A stretch of 64,000 nt of DNA from a virus. Positions within the stretch are counted from its first letter, which is position 1. Every line of letters begins with the position of its first letter. Positions 50,796 to 58,332 of the stretch are shown here, in pieces. The stretch is taken from positions 18,081 through 82,080 of IMG/VR virus record IMGVR_UViG_3300035698_020047; one strand, given 5' to 3'. Below the pieces are notes generated by a model. The model was not told the DNA's origin, searched no databases, and saw only the letters and a program-made list of their open reading frames with translations. The position numbers and the translations under genes were made by a program.

Positions 50796-51266
50796 ATGAC
50801 TGTTATGGAAAATGATAGTCAAAAACGATGGGATGAGTACTTTCTTAAGATGACAGCACTTGTCGCAACTAAGAGCAAGGACCCTAGTACCCAAAGCGGA
50901 TGCGTGATTGTGGGACCCGACCATGAAGTCAGAAGTACTGGCTACAATGGTCTGCCACGGAATTGCACGGATGGCGTTGCTGAGCGGGATGTACGTCCAA
51001 TCAAGTATTTGTGGTACGAGCACGCCGAGCGGAATGCTGTATATAATGCTGCCAGGCACGGTGTTGCACTTGCCGGTTGTACTGCTTATATAAATTGGCA
51101 TCCTTGTGCCGACTGCGCTCGAGGTCTCATACAAGCAGGGATTGTTAGAATTGTGACATTTGAGACGCCGGAAGAGCTAAAAGAGCGTTGGGGAGATCAT
51201 ATAGTTGTCAGCAGCGAGATGCTGAGCGAGTCTGGGGTAGTCTACGTTGAATACCCTAGTTTCTGA
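50796..51266 (+). CDS. Deoxycytidylate (dCMP) deaminase
   Basis: 156 residues from the ATG at 50796 (MTVMENDSQKRWDEYF); ATG 50805 is also possible. YEHAERNAVYNAARHG has the catalytic HAE and WHPCADCARGLI the PCxxC zinc ligands. The protein converts dCMP to dUMP, feeding thymidylate synthesis during DNA replication, and is common in T4-like phages. It lies directly after the tRNA terminator. DPSTQSGCVIVGPD is the usual entrance strand. No key residue is missing. Confidence 0.9.
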   Translation: MTVMENDSQKRWDEYFLKMTALVATKSKDPSTQSGCVIVGPDHEVRSTGYNGLPRNCTDGVAERDVRPIKYLWYEHAERNAVYNAARHGVALAGCTAYINWHPCADCARGLIQAGIVRIVTFETPEELKERWGDHIVVSSEMLSESGVVYVEYPSF

Positions 51267-51308
51267 GAGGCTTCTGCCGAAATATAACACGGCGACAAGG
51301 AGCTGGTT

Positions 51309-51818
51309 ATGCATTGGGCTAGGAAGATTGTTGGGCGTCTTATAGACAATGCTCAATATTATACTCGTCGTGTTTGGTACCCTATAAGGTGCTGGCTTCG
51401 CCCTTATAATGTAGTCCGAATTAAGACGCTACCAAGAGGATGGACGGATCGTACTGAAATTTTGCTGCATGCGTCCTTCCAAGTCTTGGTTGATTTTGTA
51501 GAGAAGGAAGAGTCGATCGACCAGTCATCTGACCCTGATACGACGGAGGCAACATTTCTCTATAACTGGTGGACTGTTGAACGCCCGAGACGCCTTGACA
51601 TAAGCGAGTCTGTACCACTTTTTGTTGAGACTAGTACGTTTGTCAAGTGTATAGATGGTAATCGAGTTATGTATACGATGGAAGATGTCGGAGGCTCTGA
51701 GGCTGACGCAGCGAGGGAGCTAATGGCTGAAAGCCTGCGGCATGACGATGAATGGTCCGCTGAAGACGATGCTATGCTAAAACGCCTAATCGACATTCGC
51801 GGGTATTTGTGGACCTGA
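51309..51818 (+). CDS. Conserved large-phage protein, function unknown
   Basis: 169 residues. LPRGWTDRTEILLHASFQVLVDFVEKEES (about 40-68) is a block I know from many large phages: L-P-x-W-D-R-x-x-L-L-H-A-x-F-Q-x-L-x-x-F-x-E. The N-terminal ~30 residues are basic (WARKIVGRLIDNAQYYTRRVWYPIRCW) and the last ~60 acidic. No catalytic signature. The conserved core suggests a shared role in infection, unassigned. Confidence 0.55.
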   Translation: MHWARKIVGRLIDNAQYYTRRVWYPIRCWLRPYNVVRIKTLPRGWTDRTEILLHASFQVLVDFVEKEESIDQSSDPDTTEATFLYNWWTVERPRRLDISESVPLFVETSTFVKCIDGNRVMYTMEDVGGSEADAARELMAESLRHDDEWSAEDDAMLKRLIDIRGYLWT

Positions 51819-52721
51819 TCACAAGATACTTATTTTGTATCTTTTCAATATTGGGCCGATCGGGCTGTGGAGGGTGATTGTGTCGGACCCGGCGAACAAC
51901 AGACCCACGGGTCGCCGTTTCTTATCCACCAATAAACTTCCACTATCGCCCCCAGCACTCATGTCTGTAGTTACGATGCAGTTCTTGATTTTGTAACTTC
52001 TTTTACTGTCATACCATACGCGGAATGTTCCGCTTTTGGCTATAATTTTTCCACTAGTTAACCCGGTAGTGCGGCCGGATTTCATAACTCTCAAGCCAAC
52101 TCTGGGGAGTCTTATTTTGCGTCTTAGATGGCCGATGCGATTTATGACCCTTGAGTAAGATGTCTTAACTATAGCGATTGCAGAATCTTGATTCACGCCA
52201 TTCTTGAGTTTGGTAAAAGCGGCCAAATATCCAATCACGTTTCTGGGCCTTCGGCGTGAGTCATATGTTCCTGGCTGATATATTGGGTCGCCGACCTTGG
52301 CTTTATTTGAATTGGCAATAACGTGATTATTAGATAACAATACTATCTGCTTTTTTCTGTTCCGGCACAGTACGCCAAGAGTTCCCGCTGTGACATTGCG
52401 ATGGGATATGCTAATGCCTCCCATTATTGGCCTGGTGCGTTTTTTGGGATTTCGTCTTTTGGCACGGTGTGACGTTGTAACCCATGGTTTTGGGTACTCT
52501 GGGCGGAGTCCCGAGGCCGATATTCTACCGGTTTTACCAACTACGTCTGTTGGCAATCCATCGATTGTGTCTTCGATAATGTCGTCTGCGTCTAAACTAC
52601 TAAGTGGCTCTTTCTTTTCAACGAACACCAACACGGCTGGCTGCCCTGTTGATTTACCATTAGTCCATTTTTCACCACGGGCGATCCCAACGACGTTCTT
52701 TTTATTTATTGTAGATTTCAT
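51819..52721 (-). CDS. Chymotrypsin-fold serine protease
   Basis: 300 residues from the ATG at 52721. The triad is readable: LLSNNHVIAN (H133), NQDSAIAIV (D179) and SAGGDSGSLLV (S260), in the order His-Asp-Ser of the trypsin clan. The N-terminal ~100 residues are a separate basic domain (GEKWTNGKS, AKRRNPKKRTRPIMGG), with GISISH and AGTLG typical of trypsin-like proteins that bind nucleotides or chaperone partners in bacteria. There is no signal peptide, so it acts inside the cell or the virion. It could cleave a host defence or regulatory protein, or a phage structural protein. It is divergent from the basic-protein gene at 52761. Confidence 0.75.
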   Translation of the reverse strand: MKSTINKKNVVGIARGEKWTNGKSTGQPAVLVFVEKKEPLSSLDADDIIEDTIDGLPTDVVGKTGRISASGLRPEYPKPWVTTSHRAKRRNPKKRTRPIMGGISISHRNVTAGTLGVLCRNRKKQIVLLSNNHVIANSNKAKVGDPIYQPGTYDSRRRPRNVIGYLAAFTKLKNGVNQDSAIAIVKTSYSRVINRIGHLRRKIRLPRVGLRVMKSGRTTGLTSGKIIAKSGTFRVWYDSKRSYKIKNCIVTTDMSAGGDSGSLLVDKKRRPVGLLFAGSDTITLHSPIGPILKRYKISIL

Positions 52722-52760
52722 ATTATAAATTTGAGCAAATCTAGAATATGGAGTGTAGTA

Positions 52761-53057
52761 ATGCCTACTAAAACTTTTAAGACAATTTCTAAAAAGAGTA
52801 AGAAATCGGCCGACGATATGCATCGATATTGGGGCCGTGCCCAAAAGTCATATAAACGAGCACAATCTAGGGCTAGGCAGGGGCTTAGAGAGCCAGTTAG
52901 AGATAAGCATTCATATATGATGGCCACTACTCTACGGCAGGCTCAAGGAACTGGGTCGAAGCCGCACAAGCCGCTCGGCGGCAAAAAGAAAAAGAAGAAG
53001 GGCTCGAAGAAAGAATCTTTCGAGATGAGAATCGACCAAATACTCGAATCAATTTAA
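52761..53057 (+). CDS. Lys/Arg-rich small protein
   Basis: 98 residues, GGAG upstream. About one third of residues are basic, with runs KKSKKSADDMHRYW, RAQKSYKRAQSRARQG and GKKKKKKGSKK. No zinc site. It probably binds DNA or RNA, or serves as a packaged counter-ion protein. It overlaps the convergent basic gene at 53049 by nine bases. Confidence 0.55.
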   Translation: MPTKTFKTISKKSKKSADDMHRYWGRAQKSYKRAQSRARQGLREPVRDKHSYMMATTLRQAQGTGSKPHKPLGGKKKKKKGSKKESFEMRIDQILESI

Positions 53058-53225
53058 TACATCTCTAATCGGGGCTCTGTCAGAATAGAATTTCCTATTA
53101 TCCTTGCGGCCTATCTGCGCAACATTAGCAGGGTAGAGCCGCTTCTTGGCCGGGATGTTGCGTTTCTGTGCGGGCTTGCGCCGCTTGCGGCTTGGCGTTG
53201 TGGTGTGTAAGTCTGACATTCTCAT
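53049..53225 (-). CDS. Very small basic protein, reverse strand
   Basis: 58 residues from the ATG at 53225; ATG 53219 is also possible. It begins MRMSDLHTTTPSRKRRK, continues PAQKRNIPAKKRL, and ends IGRKDNRKFYSDRAPI. Strongly basic, Pro/Lys/Arg-rich, no Cys. It may bind nucleic acid, like its convergent neighbour. Support is the intact frame, spacing and charge. Confidence 0.45.
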   Translation of the reverse strand: MRMSDLHTTTPSRKRRKPAQKRNIPAKKRLYPANVAQIGRKDNRKFYSDRAPIRDVLN

Positions 53226-53249
53226 GTATTATATTTGCAAATATATAGT

Positions 53250-53927
53250 ATGTTGATATCGGAACTTTATTTGATGGAAGACTGGAATTGGAAACGCATG
53301 GCTAGAGGTGCTGCATTAGGGGCGTTAGTGTCATCTCCACTTCTGGCACTTACCCCCGGTAAAACTGCACCAAAACCTACGTCAAGGCCTGCGCCAACAT
53401 CGCAAGCAAGACAGCCCGAGTCAGCACAAGCCGAACCGGAGATAAGACCGAAGCCCGAATCGCAGCCAGCTAAATCACAGCCAAAGACGCAGCCAAAGAC
53501 GCAGCCTAAGCCACAACCAAAACCGCAATCGCAGCCCAAGCCAAATCAGCTTACTGCGAATTTTAATTTATCAGAATTTGCATCTAAGGATGGGTCAAGG
53601 ACCCCGCCGCAAGTTGTGGTCAAGTTAAAAGAATTAGCACAGAATCTGCAGGTTTTACGTGACGTTGTTGGGGTGCCAATTAGTTTAACTAGCGGTTATC
53701 GCTCGCCCGAGCATAATGCCAGAGTTGGTGGAGTGTCAAATAGCCAGCACGTGCAAGGGACTGCCGCTGATATACGAATCTCTGGAATGAAGCCAAAAGA
53801 GGTGCACGCTTTAATTGAAAAATTAATTGCCGATGGTAAGATGGCTCAGGGTGGGCTGGGCTTGTACACCAAGCAGGGTTTTGTCCATTATGATATTAGG
53901 GGAACTGCATCTAGGTGGGGTAAATGA
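53250..53927 (+). CDS. M15-family peptidase, probable endolysin
   Basis: 225 residues from the ATG at 53250. A hydrophobic stretch near residues 19-36 (ARGAALGALVSSPLLALTPG) could be an export or membrane-anchor signal, followed by a Lys/Pro/Gln-rich linker (about 40-100). The C-terminal ~120 residues are the peptidase M15 (D-Ala-D-Ala carboxypeptidase-like) domain: LTSGYRSPEHNARVGGVSNSQHVQGTAADIR with H and D ligands, and FVHYDIRG with the last His. It would cut peptidoglycan cross-links for lysis, with the linker bridging the wall. It overlaps the next start (ATGA). Confidence 0.8.
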   Translation: MLISELYLMEDWNWKRMARGAALGALVSSPLLALTPGKTAPKPTSRPAPTSQARQPESAQAEPEIRPKPESQPAKSQPKTQPKTQPKPQPKPQSQPKPNQLTANFNLSEFASKDGSRTPPQVVVKLKELAQNLQVLRDVVGVPISLTSGYRSPEHNARVGGVSNSQHVQGTAADIRISGMKPKEVHALIEKLIADGKMAQGGLGLYTKQGFVHYDIRGTASRWGK

Positions 53928-54346
53928 AGCTACAAGCACTAAGTGGTGGCATACAGGAAGCCCTAAGCCAGCAACAATTGACAGCAATAATCGATGCTGT
54001 TAACGAATATAGGACAGAATATAAATTTATGCCTGCTCTTAACCGTGTGATGCAATTGTATGGTTATACTGGCGATAAGGCAGTAATCAGGCAGGTGACG
54101 CAGGAATTTAATAGAAGGTCTGCTGCCGCGAAGGCTGCAAAAGCTGAGAGGGAATATTCCGAAGAGCCAGGATATGGTGGGAAATATGAAACCTGGCAAG
54201 CTGCTAAATCTGCAAGGCGTGAATTTGACCATGCTGTGGCGGCTTCGCCGAGGGTAGACGCTGTTGATGCTTCTGACTACATCTCAAATGCCGCTGGGGA
54301 ATTCAATGTACCCTACGACGCTGTCGCCCGTATCTTCTATGCTTAA
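53924..54346 (+). CDS. Small protein coupled to the endolysin
   Basis: 140 residues with ATGA overlap. Helical, with Ala/Lys runs (RRSAAAKAAKAEREYSEE) and a conserved-looking end (DYISNAAGEFNVPYDAVARIFYA). No membrane segment, so not a classic holin. Coupled translation suggests a lysis or host-exit accessory role. No family recognised. Confidence 0.5.
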   Translation: MKLQALSGGIQEALSQQQLTAIIDAVNEYRTEYKFMPALNRVMQLYGYTGDKAVIRQVTQEFNRRSAAAKAAKAEREYSEEPGYGGKYETWQAAKSARREFDHAVAASPRVDAVDASDYISNAAGEFNVPYDAVARIFYA

Positions 54347-54423
54347 AGGTATATCTCAATACTATTTGAGGCACAGAAGCTAAAGGGAAGGCACGGAAGA
54401 GCCTCTTCGATACTATGGAGAGC

Positions 54424-54795
54424 TTACAGCTCTAATTTTCTAGCACCGCGTTCTAGGGCTTCACTTGGCTTGAATCTTTGAGGCGGTGGAGGCGGGATTG
54501 GTGCTGGGGCGGGTATTGGGGTTGCGGAACAATTATGCAAGTCTTTTTGTTTTGCAGTAATACACCGATAACCACTCATCTCAAGTAGTGTTACTGATTT
54601 GGCTTTGCGGCTTGCCTTTGCATAATGCGATGGGACGTCGTAATCACGAGAGTTGTCGTGACGCTCTGGTGGTGTGGCATGCATATTGATGCCCTTGGCA
54701 AGCCCATTGTTGGTTTTTAAGTCGTCAGTGAGTGACTCGGCAATTTTGTCTATGTCGTCATAATTCACATTGTATATTTGCTGACATCGTGGCAT
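54424..54795 (-). CDS. Small protein with polyproline tract, reverse strand
   Basis: 123 residues. The N-terminal ~90 residues are polar with several Cys (RCQQIYNV, YRCITAKQKDLHNC), then PIPAPAPIPPPPP and a basic end. Polyproline tracts recruit EF-P and may bind partners. No family recognised. A short inverted repeat AGAGC/GCTCT (54419-54433) lies at its 3' end. Confidence 0.4.
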   Translation of the reverse strand: MPRCQQIYNVNYDDIDKIAESLTDDLKTNNGLAKGINMHATPPERHDNSRDYDVPSHYAKASRKAKSVTLLEMSGYRCITAKQKDLHNCSATPIPAPAPIPPPPPQRFKPSEALERGARKLEL

Positions 54796-54848
54796 AGTGT
54801 AACGCGAGGTGTGTATTAGAAGGTACCGCTAGCAATCAAAGGTTTTAT

Positions 54849-55106
54849 ATGGTAACTAAAAGAACGAAAGTCCCATTCGGTAAGAATGGGCGAGGAGGCT
54901 ATCGAGGGAAACGGCTTTGCGATTGCCCAAATAGCTTTTTGACATGGGTTTCGACGAAGTTATGGGACACTGACCTTCACGAATTTGCTTTTGTTTCGAA
55001 AGCAATCTTAAAGGAACGTGAAACTGAAGATTCGAGCCCTCAAGATCTCGAGCAGGCTGCAGACGAATTTCTCCGCAGTCACGGAGTAAATCCAAAGGCG
55101 TTATAA
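54849..55106 (+). CDS. Small DUF3820-like protein
   Basis: 85 residues. VPFGKNGRGGYRGKRLCDCPNSFLTWVSTKLW matches the DUF3820 pattern (PFGK...G..l.d.P..YL.W), found in bacteria and phages, often with nucleases. The end (EQAADEFLRSHG) is helical. Function unknown. Confidence 0.6.
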   Translation: MVTKRTKVPFGKNGRGGYRGKRLCDCPNSFLTWVSTKLWDTDLHEFAFVSKAILKERETEDSSPQDLEQAADEFLRSHGVNPKAL

Positions 55107-55107
55107 C

Positions 55108-55115
55108 CAAATATA
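55108..55115 (+). promoter_or_regulatory. CAAATATA box ahead of the exonuclease-like gene
   Basis: ACCAAATATATAATATG ends at the start codon at 55120. It is one of the recurring boxes, but so close to the start that a leaderless or coupled mechanism is possible. Confidence 0.25.
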
Positions 55116-55119
55116 TAAT

Positions 55120-56019
55120 ATGAAATTGCAGAATTTGCATATCGATGAGAGTCTCCAGACATTGGAAAGACTAGAAGCGAGTCTTGAAGGTAAGACATTA
55201 ATTGTTACTAGTCTTAAGGCTACGGATCCGGATCCAAAACCGCGTCACTCGCAGATAACCCATATTACAGCTGTGGCTGTAAGTGTTAATACTGGTGAAG
55301 AGCTGGGGCCGCCGTTCAATGAAGAAGCAGAATTAGAAATTGCGACGATGAATAGGCTTAAGTATGAGGACAACTTAAAAGCTAGGGATGAATGGCCGCT
55401 TGACCAGATGGCAGTGAGGGATTGGCTGAATGCTAGCGGCTACAATCTAGCTGCGGCTGAGGCTGGAAGACGGAAGCCTTCGGATTTAGAAGTTGCAATG
55501 GCTTTCCAGGATTTCTATGAGGAATACGATAACACGCAAGTTCTGATCGCGCACAATATTCCTTTCGTAATGAATCATTTGAATCATATACTACCATATC
55601 CAATGAAGGTATCGCAAGACATAGACACACTTGGCTTTGCACGTAAGTTCTTTATGCCTTTACTGCGACTAAAGATGACAAGCGGACATGACACCTCTAA
55701 TAAGATTGGCGAAAAGATGCTTGACACTAGGGGCAATCTTGACCCATCGACCCATAATCTTGGCCGTGCATTCAATGTGAGTAAGTCAAGACATCGTTCG
55801 AGCGCAGTAGAGGACGTTCGCCAATTGGCTAAAGTGTTTTATAAGATGGTGGGTTTCGTAAGGCTGCATCGCGATATGCTCGACCACCCTCACTTTAAGC
55901 AGTATGCCGCATTGCAATCCCAGTCACAGACTGAATTTGAAGATGAGCCGCCTGTTGAGCTTGAGCCGGAGGATTCTGGTTTTGAGGAGCCAGCACACAT
56001 AGACGAGCCGGTTCAATAA
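55120..56019 (+). CDS. DEDD exonuclease-like protein with degenerate active site
   Basis: 299 residues. TLIVTSLKATDPDPKPRHSQITHITAVAV is in the place of the first exonuclease motif (usually D-x-E), QVLIAHNIPFVMNHLN in that of motif II (AHN...FD), and HNLGRAFNVSKSRHRSSAVEDVRQLAKVF in that of motif III (H..A..D). The carboxylates of motifs I and II are missing or displaced and motif III has extra residues, so catalysis is doubtful. It may be a binding-only relative of proofreading or T4 DexA-type nucleases. The tail (DEPPVELEPEDSG) is acidic. It could process DNA ends or bind nucleic acid. Confidence 0.55.
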   Translation: MKLQNLHIDESLQTLERLEASLEGKTLIVTSLKATDPDPKPRHSQITHITAVAVSVNTGEELGPPFNEEAELEIATMNRLKYEDNLKARDEWPLDQMAVRDWLNASGYNLAAAEAGRRKPSDLEVAMAFQDFYEEYDNTQVLIAHNIPFVMNHLNHILPYPMKVSQDIDTLGFARKFFMPLLRLKMTSGHDTSNKIGEKMLDTRGNLDPSTHNLGRAFNVSKSRHRSSAVEDVRQLAKVFYKMVGFVRLHRDMLDHPHFKQYAALQSQSQTEFEDEPPVELEPEDSGFEEPAHIDEPVQ

Positions 56020-56049
56020 CGTAGATAAGGTCAGATTAGGAGCTTATTT

Positions 56050-56418
56050 ATGGAAATTCAAGGTAAGGTATGGGGTTTTACTTCAACAATATTCAAAAAG
56101 AATAATGTACAGATTAATAGGATAGAGGGTGTTAAAGGCGGATATTGCTCGAAGCACAAGCATAACCACAAATTCAATATGTTTTTCGTGGAGAAGGGGC
56201 AATTGTCTGTGAGCGTATGGAAGCACGACTATAAGCTTGTTGACGTCACTGTGGTAGATGCATTACAATCGACAGTTGTGAAGCCAGGTGAATACCACAA
56301 GTTTGAGGTTACCGGAGAAAATACCATAGCGTATGAGATTTATTGGATAGAACTTGATGATGAGGACATTGCCAGAGAAGACCATGGAGGCGTATCGGGT
56401 CAAGAAGATACCCAATAA
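56050..56418 (+). CDS. Cupin-fold protein
   Basis: 122 residues, AGGAG upstream. GGYCSKHKHNHKFNMFFVEKGQLSV has the H-x-H...F...G pattern of cupin motif 1, and VVKPGEYHKFEV the second motif with the metal-binding His. Such small cupins often epimerise or bind sugar phosphates. The gene precedes a second sigma factor and a glycosyltransferase cluster, so sugar metabolism is plausible. Its end overlaps the next gene by 35 bases. Confidence 0.65.
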   Translation: MEIQGKVWGFTSTIFKKNNVQINRIEGVKGGYCSKHKHNHKFNMFFVEKGQLSVSVWKHDYKLVDVTVVDALQSTVVKPGEYHKFEVTGENTIAYEIYWIELDDEDIAREDHGGVSGQEDTQ

Positions 56419-57253
56419 TATAAAATTTGTATTTGATGAGGCTTTCGCAGCCAAGGGGGCTAAAAATAAGTTTAATGAGTTTAATCCCAATCTTCCTGGG
56501 ACTTATGGCCCCAAGTTATTACTGCCCCGCGATCAAGAGCGGGAGCTCTTCCTGAAATTTAATTATGCCAAATATCGTGCGTCGGGGATTGTCAATCACA
56601 GATCGGTTAAACGGTGGCTTACAAAAGCGTCATATTATAAAGATGTAATTGCATATCATAATCTAAAGCTTGCTTATAGTATGGTAATTAAATTATGTAA
56701 GTATGGTAATTCAGAAGAGCTAGAAGGTGCGGCTCTATTTGGCCTGTGTAAAGCCATTGATGGATTTGATGCTGGACGTGGCAATAAGTTTTCGACCTAT
56801 GCAACTTGGGCAATTAGGACGCACGTTTGGAGACACAAGCAGAAAGTAGCTAAACACGCCCATGAAGATTTAGAGTATCAATATGGCGTTAGCGATCCGA
56901 GATCTAAGAATGATACTTATACGGCGGATGCGGCAGTAGATGTTGCGGCCCTACTAGACAATAGTGGTTTGACATCTACTGAACGGTTTGTCATTGCTTC
57001 AAGGTTTGGCTTGGGGTCACTCAAGCCAGCTACATATTTGCAATTGGGTGTTGCACTTGGTGTATCTAAAACATACATACAGCATATTTTGAGCCAAGCT
57101 TTGAGAAAGATAAATATCTCATATGACAGAGAGCAAAAAACCCAAATCAGAATTGACCAAGCCAAAGCCAAAGGCAAAGCCAAAACCCAAGCAAAAGGCC
57201 AAGCCAAAACCCAAGCCAAAAACAAGCGGGCATTCGCAAACTACGCCAGATAA
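56384..57253 (+). CDS. Sigma-70-family factor (second in window)
   Basis: 289 residues from the ATG at 56384 with AGAGAAG upstream. A helical N-terminus precedes region 2: YHNLKLAYSMVIKLCKYG (2.1), EELEGAALFGLCKAIDGFDAGRGNKFSTYATWAIRTHVWRHKQK (2.2-2.4, about 111-154, quoted in blocks EGAALFGLCKAIDGFD and FSTYATWAIR). Region 4 has GLTSTERFVIASRFGLG and YLQLGVALGVSKTYIQHILSQALRKI (about 196-243). The C-terminus is basic with KAKGKAKTQAKG repeats and shares 131 bases with the next gene in another frame. It should recruit host core polymerase to phage promoters. It differs from the gp55-like gene at 24136 by having region 4 and no zinc insert. Confidence 0.85.
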   Translation: MEAYRVKKIPNNIKFVFDEAFAAKGAKNKFNEFNPNLPGTYGPKLLLPRDQERELFLKFNYAKYRASGIVNHRSVKRWLTKASYYKDVIAYHNLKLAYSMVIKLCKYGNSEELEGAALFGLCKAIDGFDAGRGNKFSTYATWAIRTHVWRHKQKVAKHAHEDLEYQYGVSDPRSKNDTYTADAAVDVAALLDNSGLTSTERFVIASRFGLGSLKPATYLQLGVALGVSKTYIQHILSQALRKINISYDREQKTQIRIDQAKAKGKAKTQAKGQAKTQAKNKRAFANYAR

Positions 57254-58319
57254 ACGTCCAATAATACTTGAGTCATGGCTTTCGCCGGGCGACATAGTAG
57301 TTATGACGGCGGCTGTACGCGACCTTCACTTAAATTACCCAAATCGCTATATTACCGAAGTGAGAACCTCGGCTGGGCAGATATGGGAGAATAATAAGTA
57401 TATCACTGAAATTAACCGCGATGCTGACGAAGTTGAGGTTGTGAGTGAGTACAAGGTCATAGAAGACGGCGAAGAGAAGATCAAGCTCACTGACGTCAAA
57501 AAGGTTAGGCGTGATCTCAATAAGGTGTGGAAACAGGGGAAAGTCCCTAGAGTTAAGATTCATTACCCATTAATTCATAGGTCAGGCACGGGCCCTAGCC
57601 ACTTCACAGAGGGATATACCGATTATTTAGAACAGATCTTCGATGTGCGGCTTCGCGATAGATTGATGCAGGGCCACGTAGAAGTTTCTGATGACGAGAA
57701 ATCGTGGGTTTCACAGATTCACGAGGCCACTGGTGTCGATGACTACTTCTGGATTGTTGTAAATGGAGGGAAGACTGATTTCACGGCGAAGTGGTGGGAT
57801 CCAGTAAGAATGCAACGAGTTGTGAGCAGTCTCCCCAATATGTTATTCGTTCAGGTAGGGCAAAAAGAGCATTACCACGTCGAGTTACAAGGTAACAACG
57901 TGGTGAACCTTATTGGCAAGACCGACATGCGTCAGCTTATTAGGCTGGTTTATAATAGTAGTGGTGTTATATGTCCGGTGACACTCATGATGCACCTTGC
58001 CGCTGCTGTGCCAGTGCGATCGGATAAATGCTACGGACGCGCTAGCCGCCCGTGTGTAGTTATAGCTGGCGGACGGGAGCCGGCGGCGTGGGAGGCGTAT
58101 ACGCATCACTCATACCTCCACACTTGTGGGATGCTCCCATGCTGCGACGTTGGCGGTTGCTGGAAGGCGAGGGCAGAGCCAATCGGGGACGGGGATGAAA
58201 AAGATGAATCACTCTGTCTGCATCCGGAAGCTACTGAGAATGGGGTTATTATACCGAAGTGTCTCAAGATGATTGGTGTTGACGATGTAATCCGCGCAGT
58301 CAAAAACTACTTACCGTAG
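57123..58319 (+). CDS. GT9-like glycosyltransferase
   Basis: 398 residues; the first 44 are Lys/Pro-rich and overlap the end of the sigma gene in another frame. The body begins PIILESWLSPGDIVVMTAAVRDLHLNYPN, the entry strand and helix of heptosyltransferase-like GT9 enzymes. FWIVVNGGKTDFTAKWWD, NVVNLIGKTDMRQLIRLVYNSSGVICPVTLMMHLAAAV match the donor-binding half. It adds a sugar to an acceptor. It opens a run of glycan genes to 63.5 kb. The Lys-rich extension is unusual for this family and may be due to the overlap. Confidence 0.7.
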   Translation: MTESKKPKSELTKPKPKAKPKPKQKAKPKPKPKTSGHSQTTPDKRPIILESWLSPGDIVVMTAAVRDLHLNYPNRYITEVRTSAGQIWENNKYITEINRDADEVEVVSEYKVIEDGEEKIKLTDVKKVRRDLNKVWKQGKVPRVKIHYPLIHRSGTGPSHFTEGYTDYLEQIFDVRLRDRLMQGHVEVSDDEKSWVSQIHEATGVDDYFWIVVNGGKTDFTAKWWDPVRMQRVVSSLPNMLFVQVGQKEHYHVELQGNNVVNLIGKTDMRQLIRLVYNSSGVICPVTLMMHLAAAVPVRSDKCYGRASRPCVVIAGGREPAAWEAYTHHSYLHTCGMLPCCDVGGCWKARAEPIGDGDEKDESLCLHPEATENGVIIPKCLKMIGVDDVIRAVKNYLP

Positions 58320-58332
58320 TAAAGGAAGCAGC

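Noticed and set aside
54419-54433. Terminator AGAGC/GCTCT
   Set aside because: Only five pairs with a weak T run; noted in the neighbouring gene but not called.
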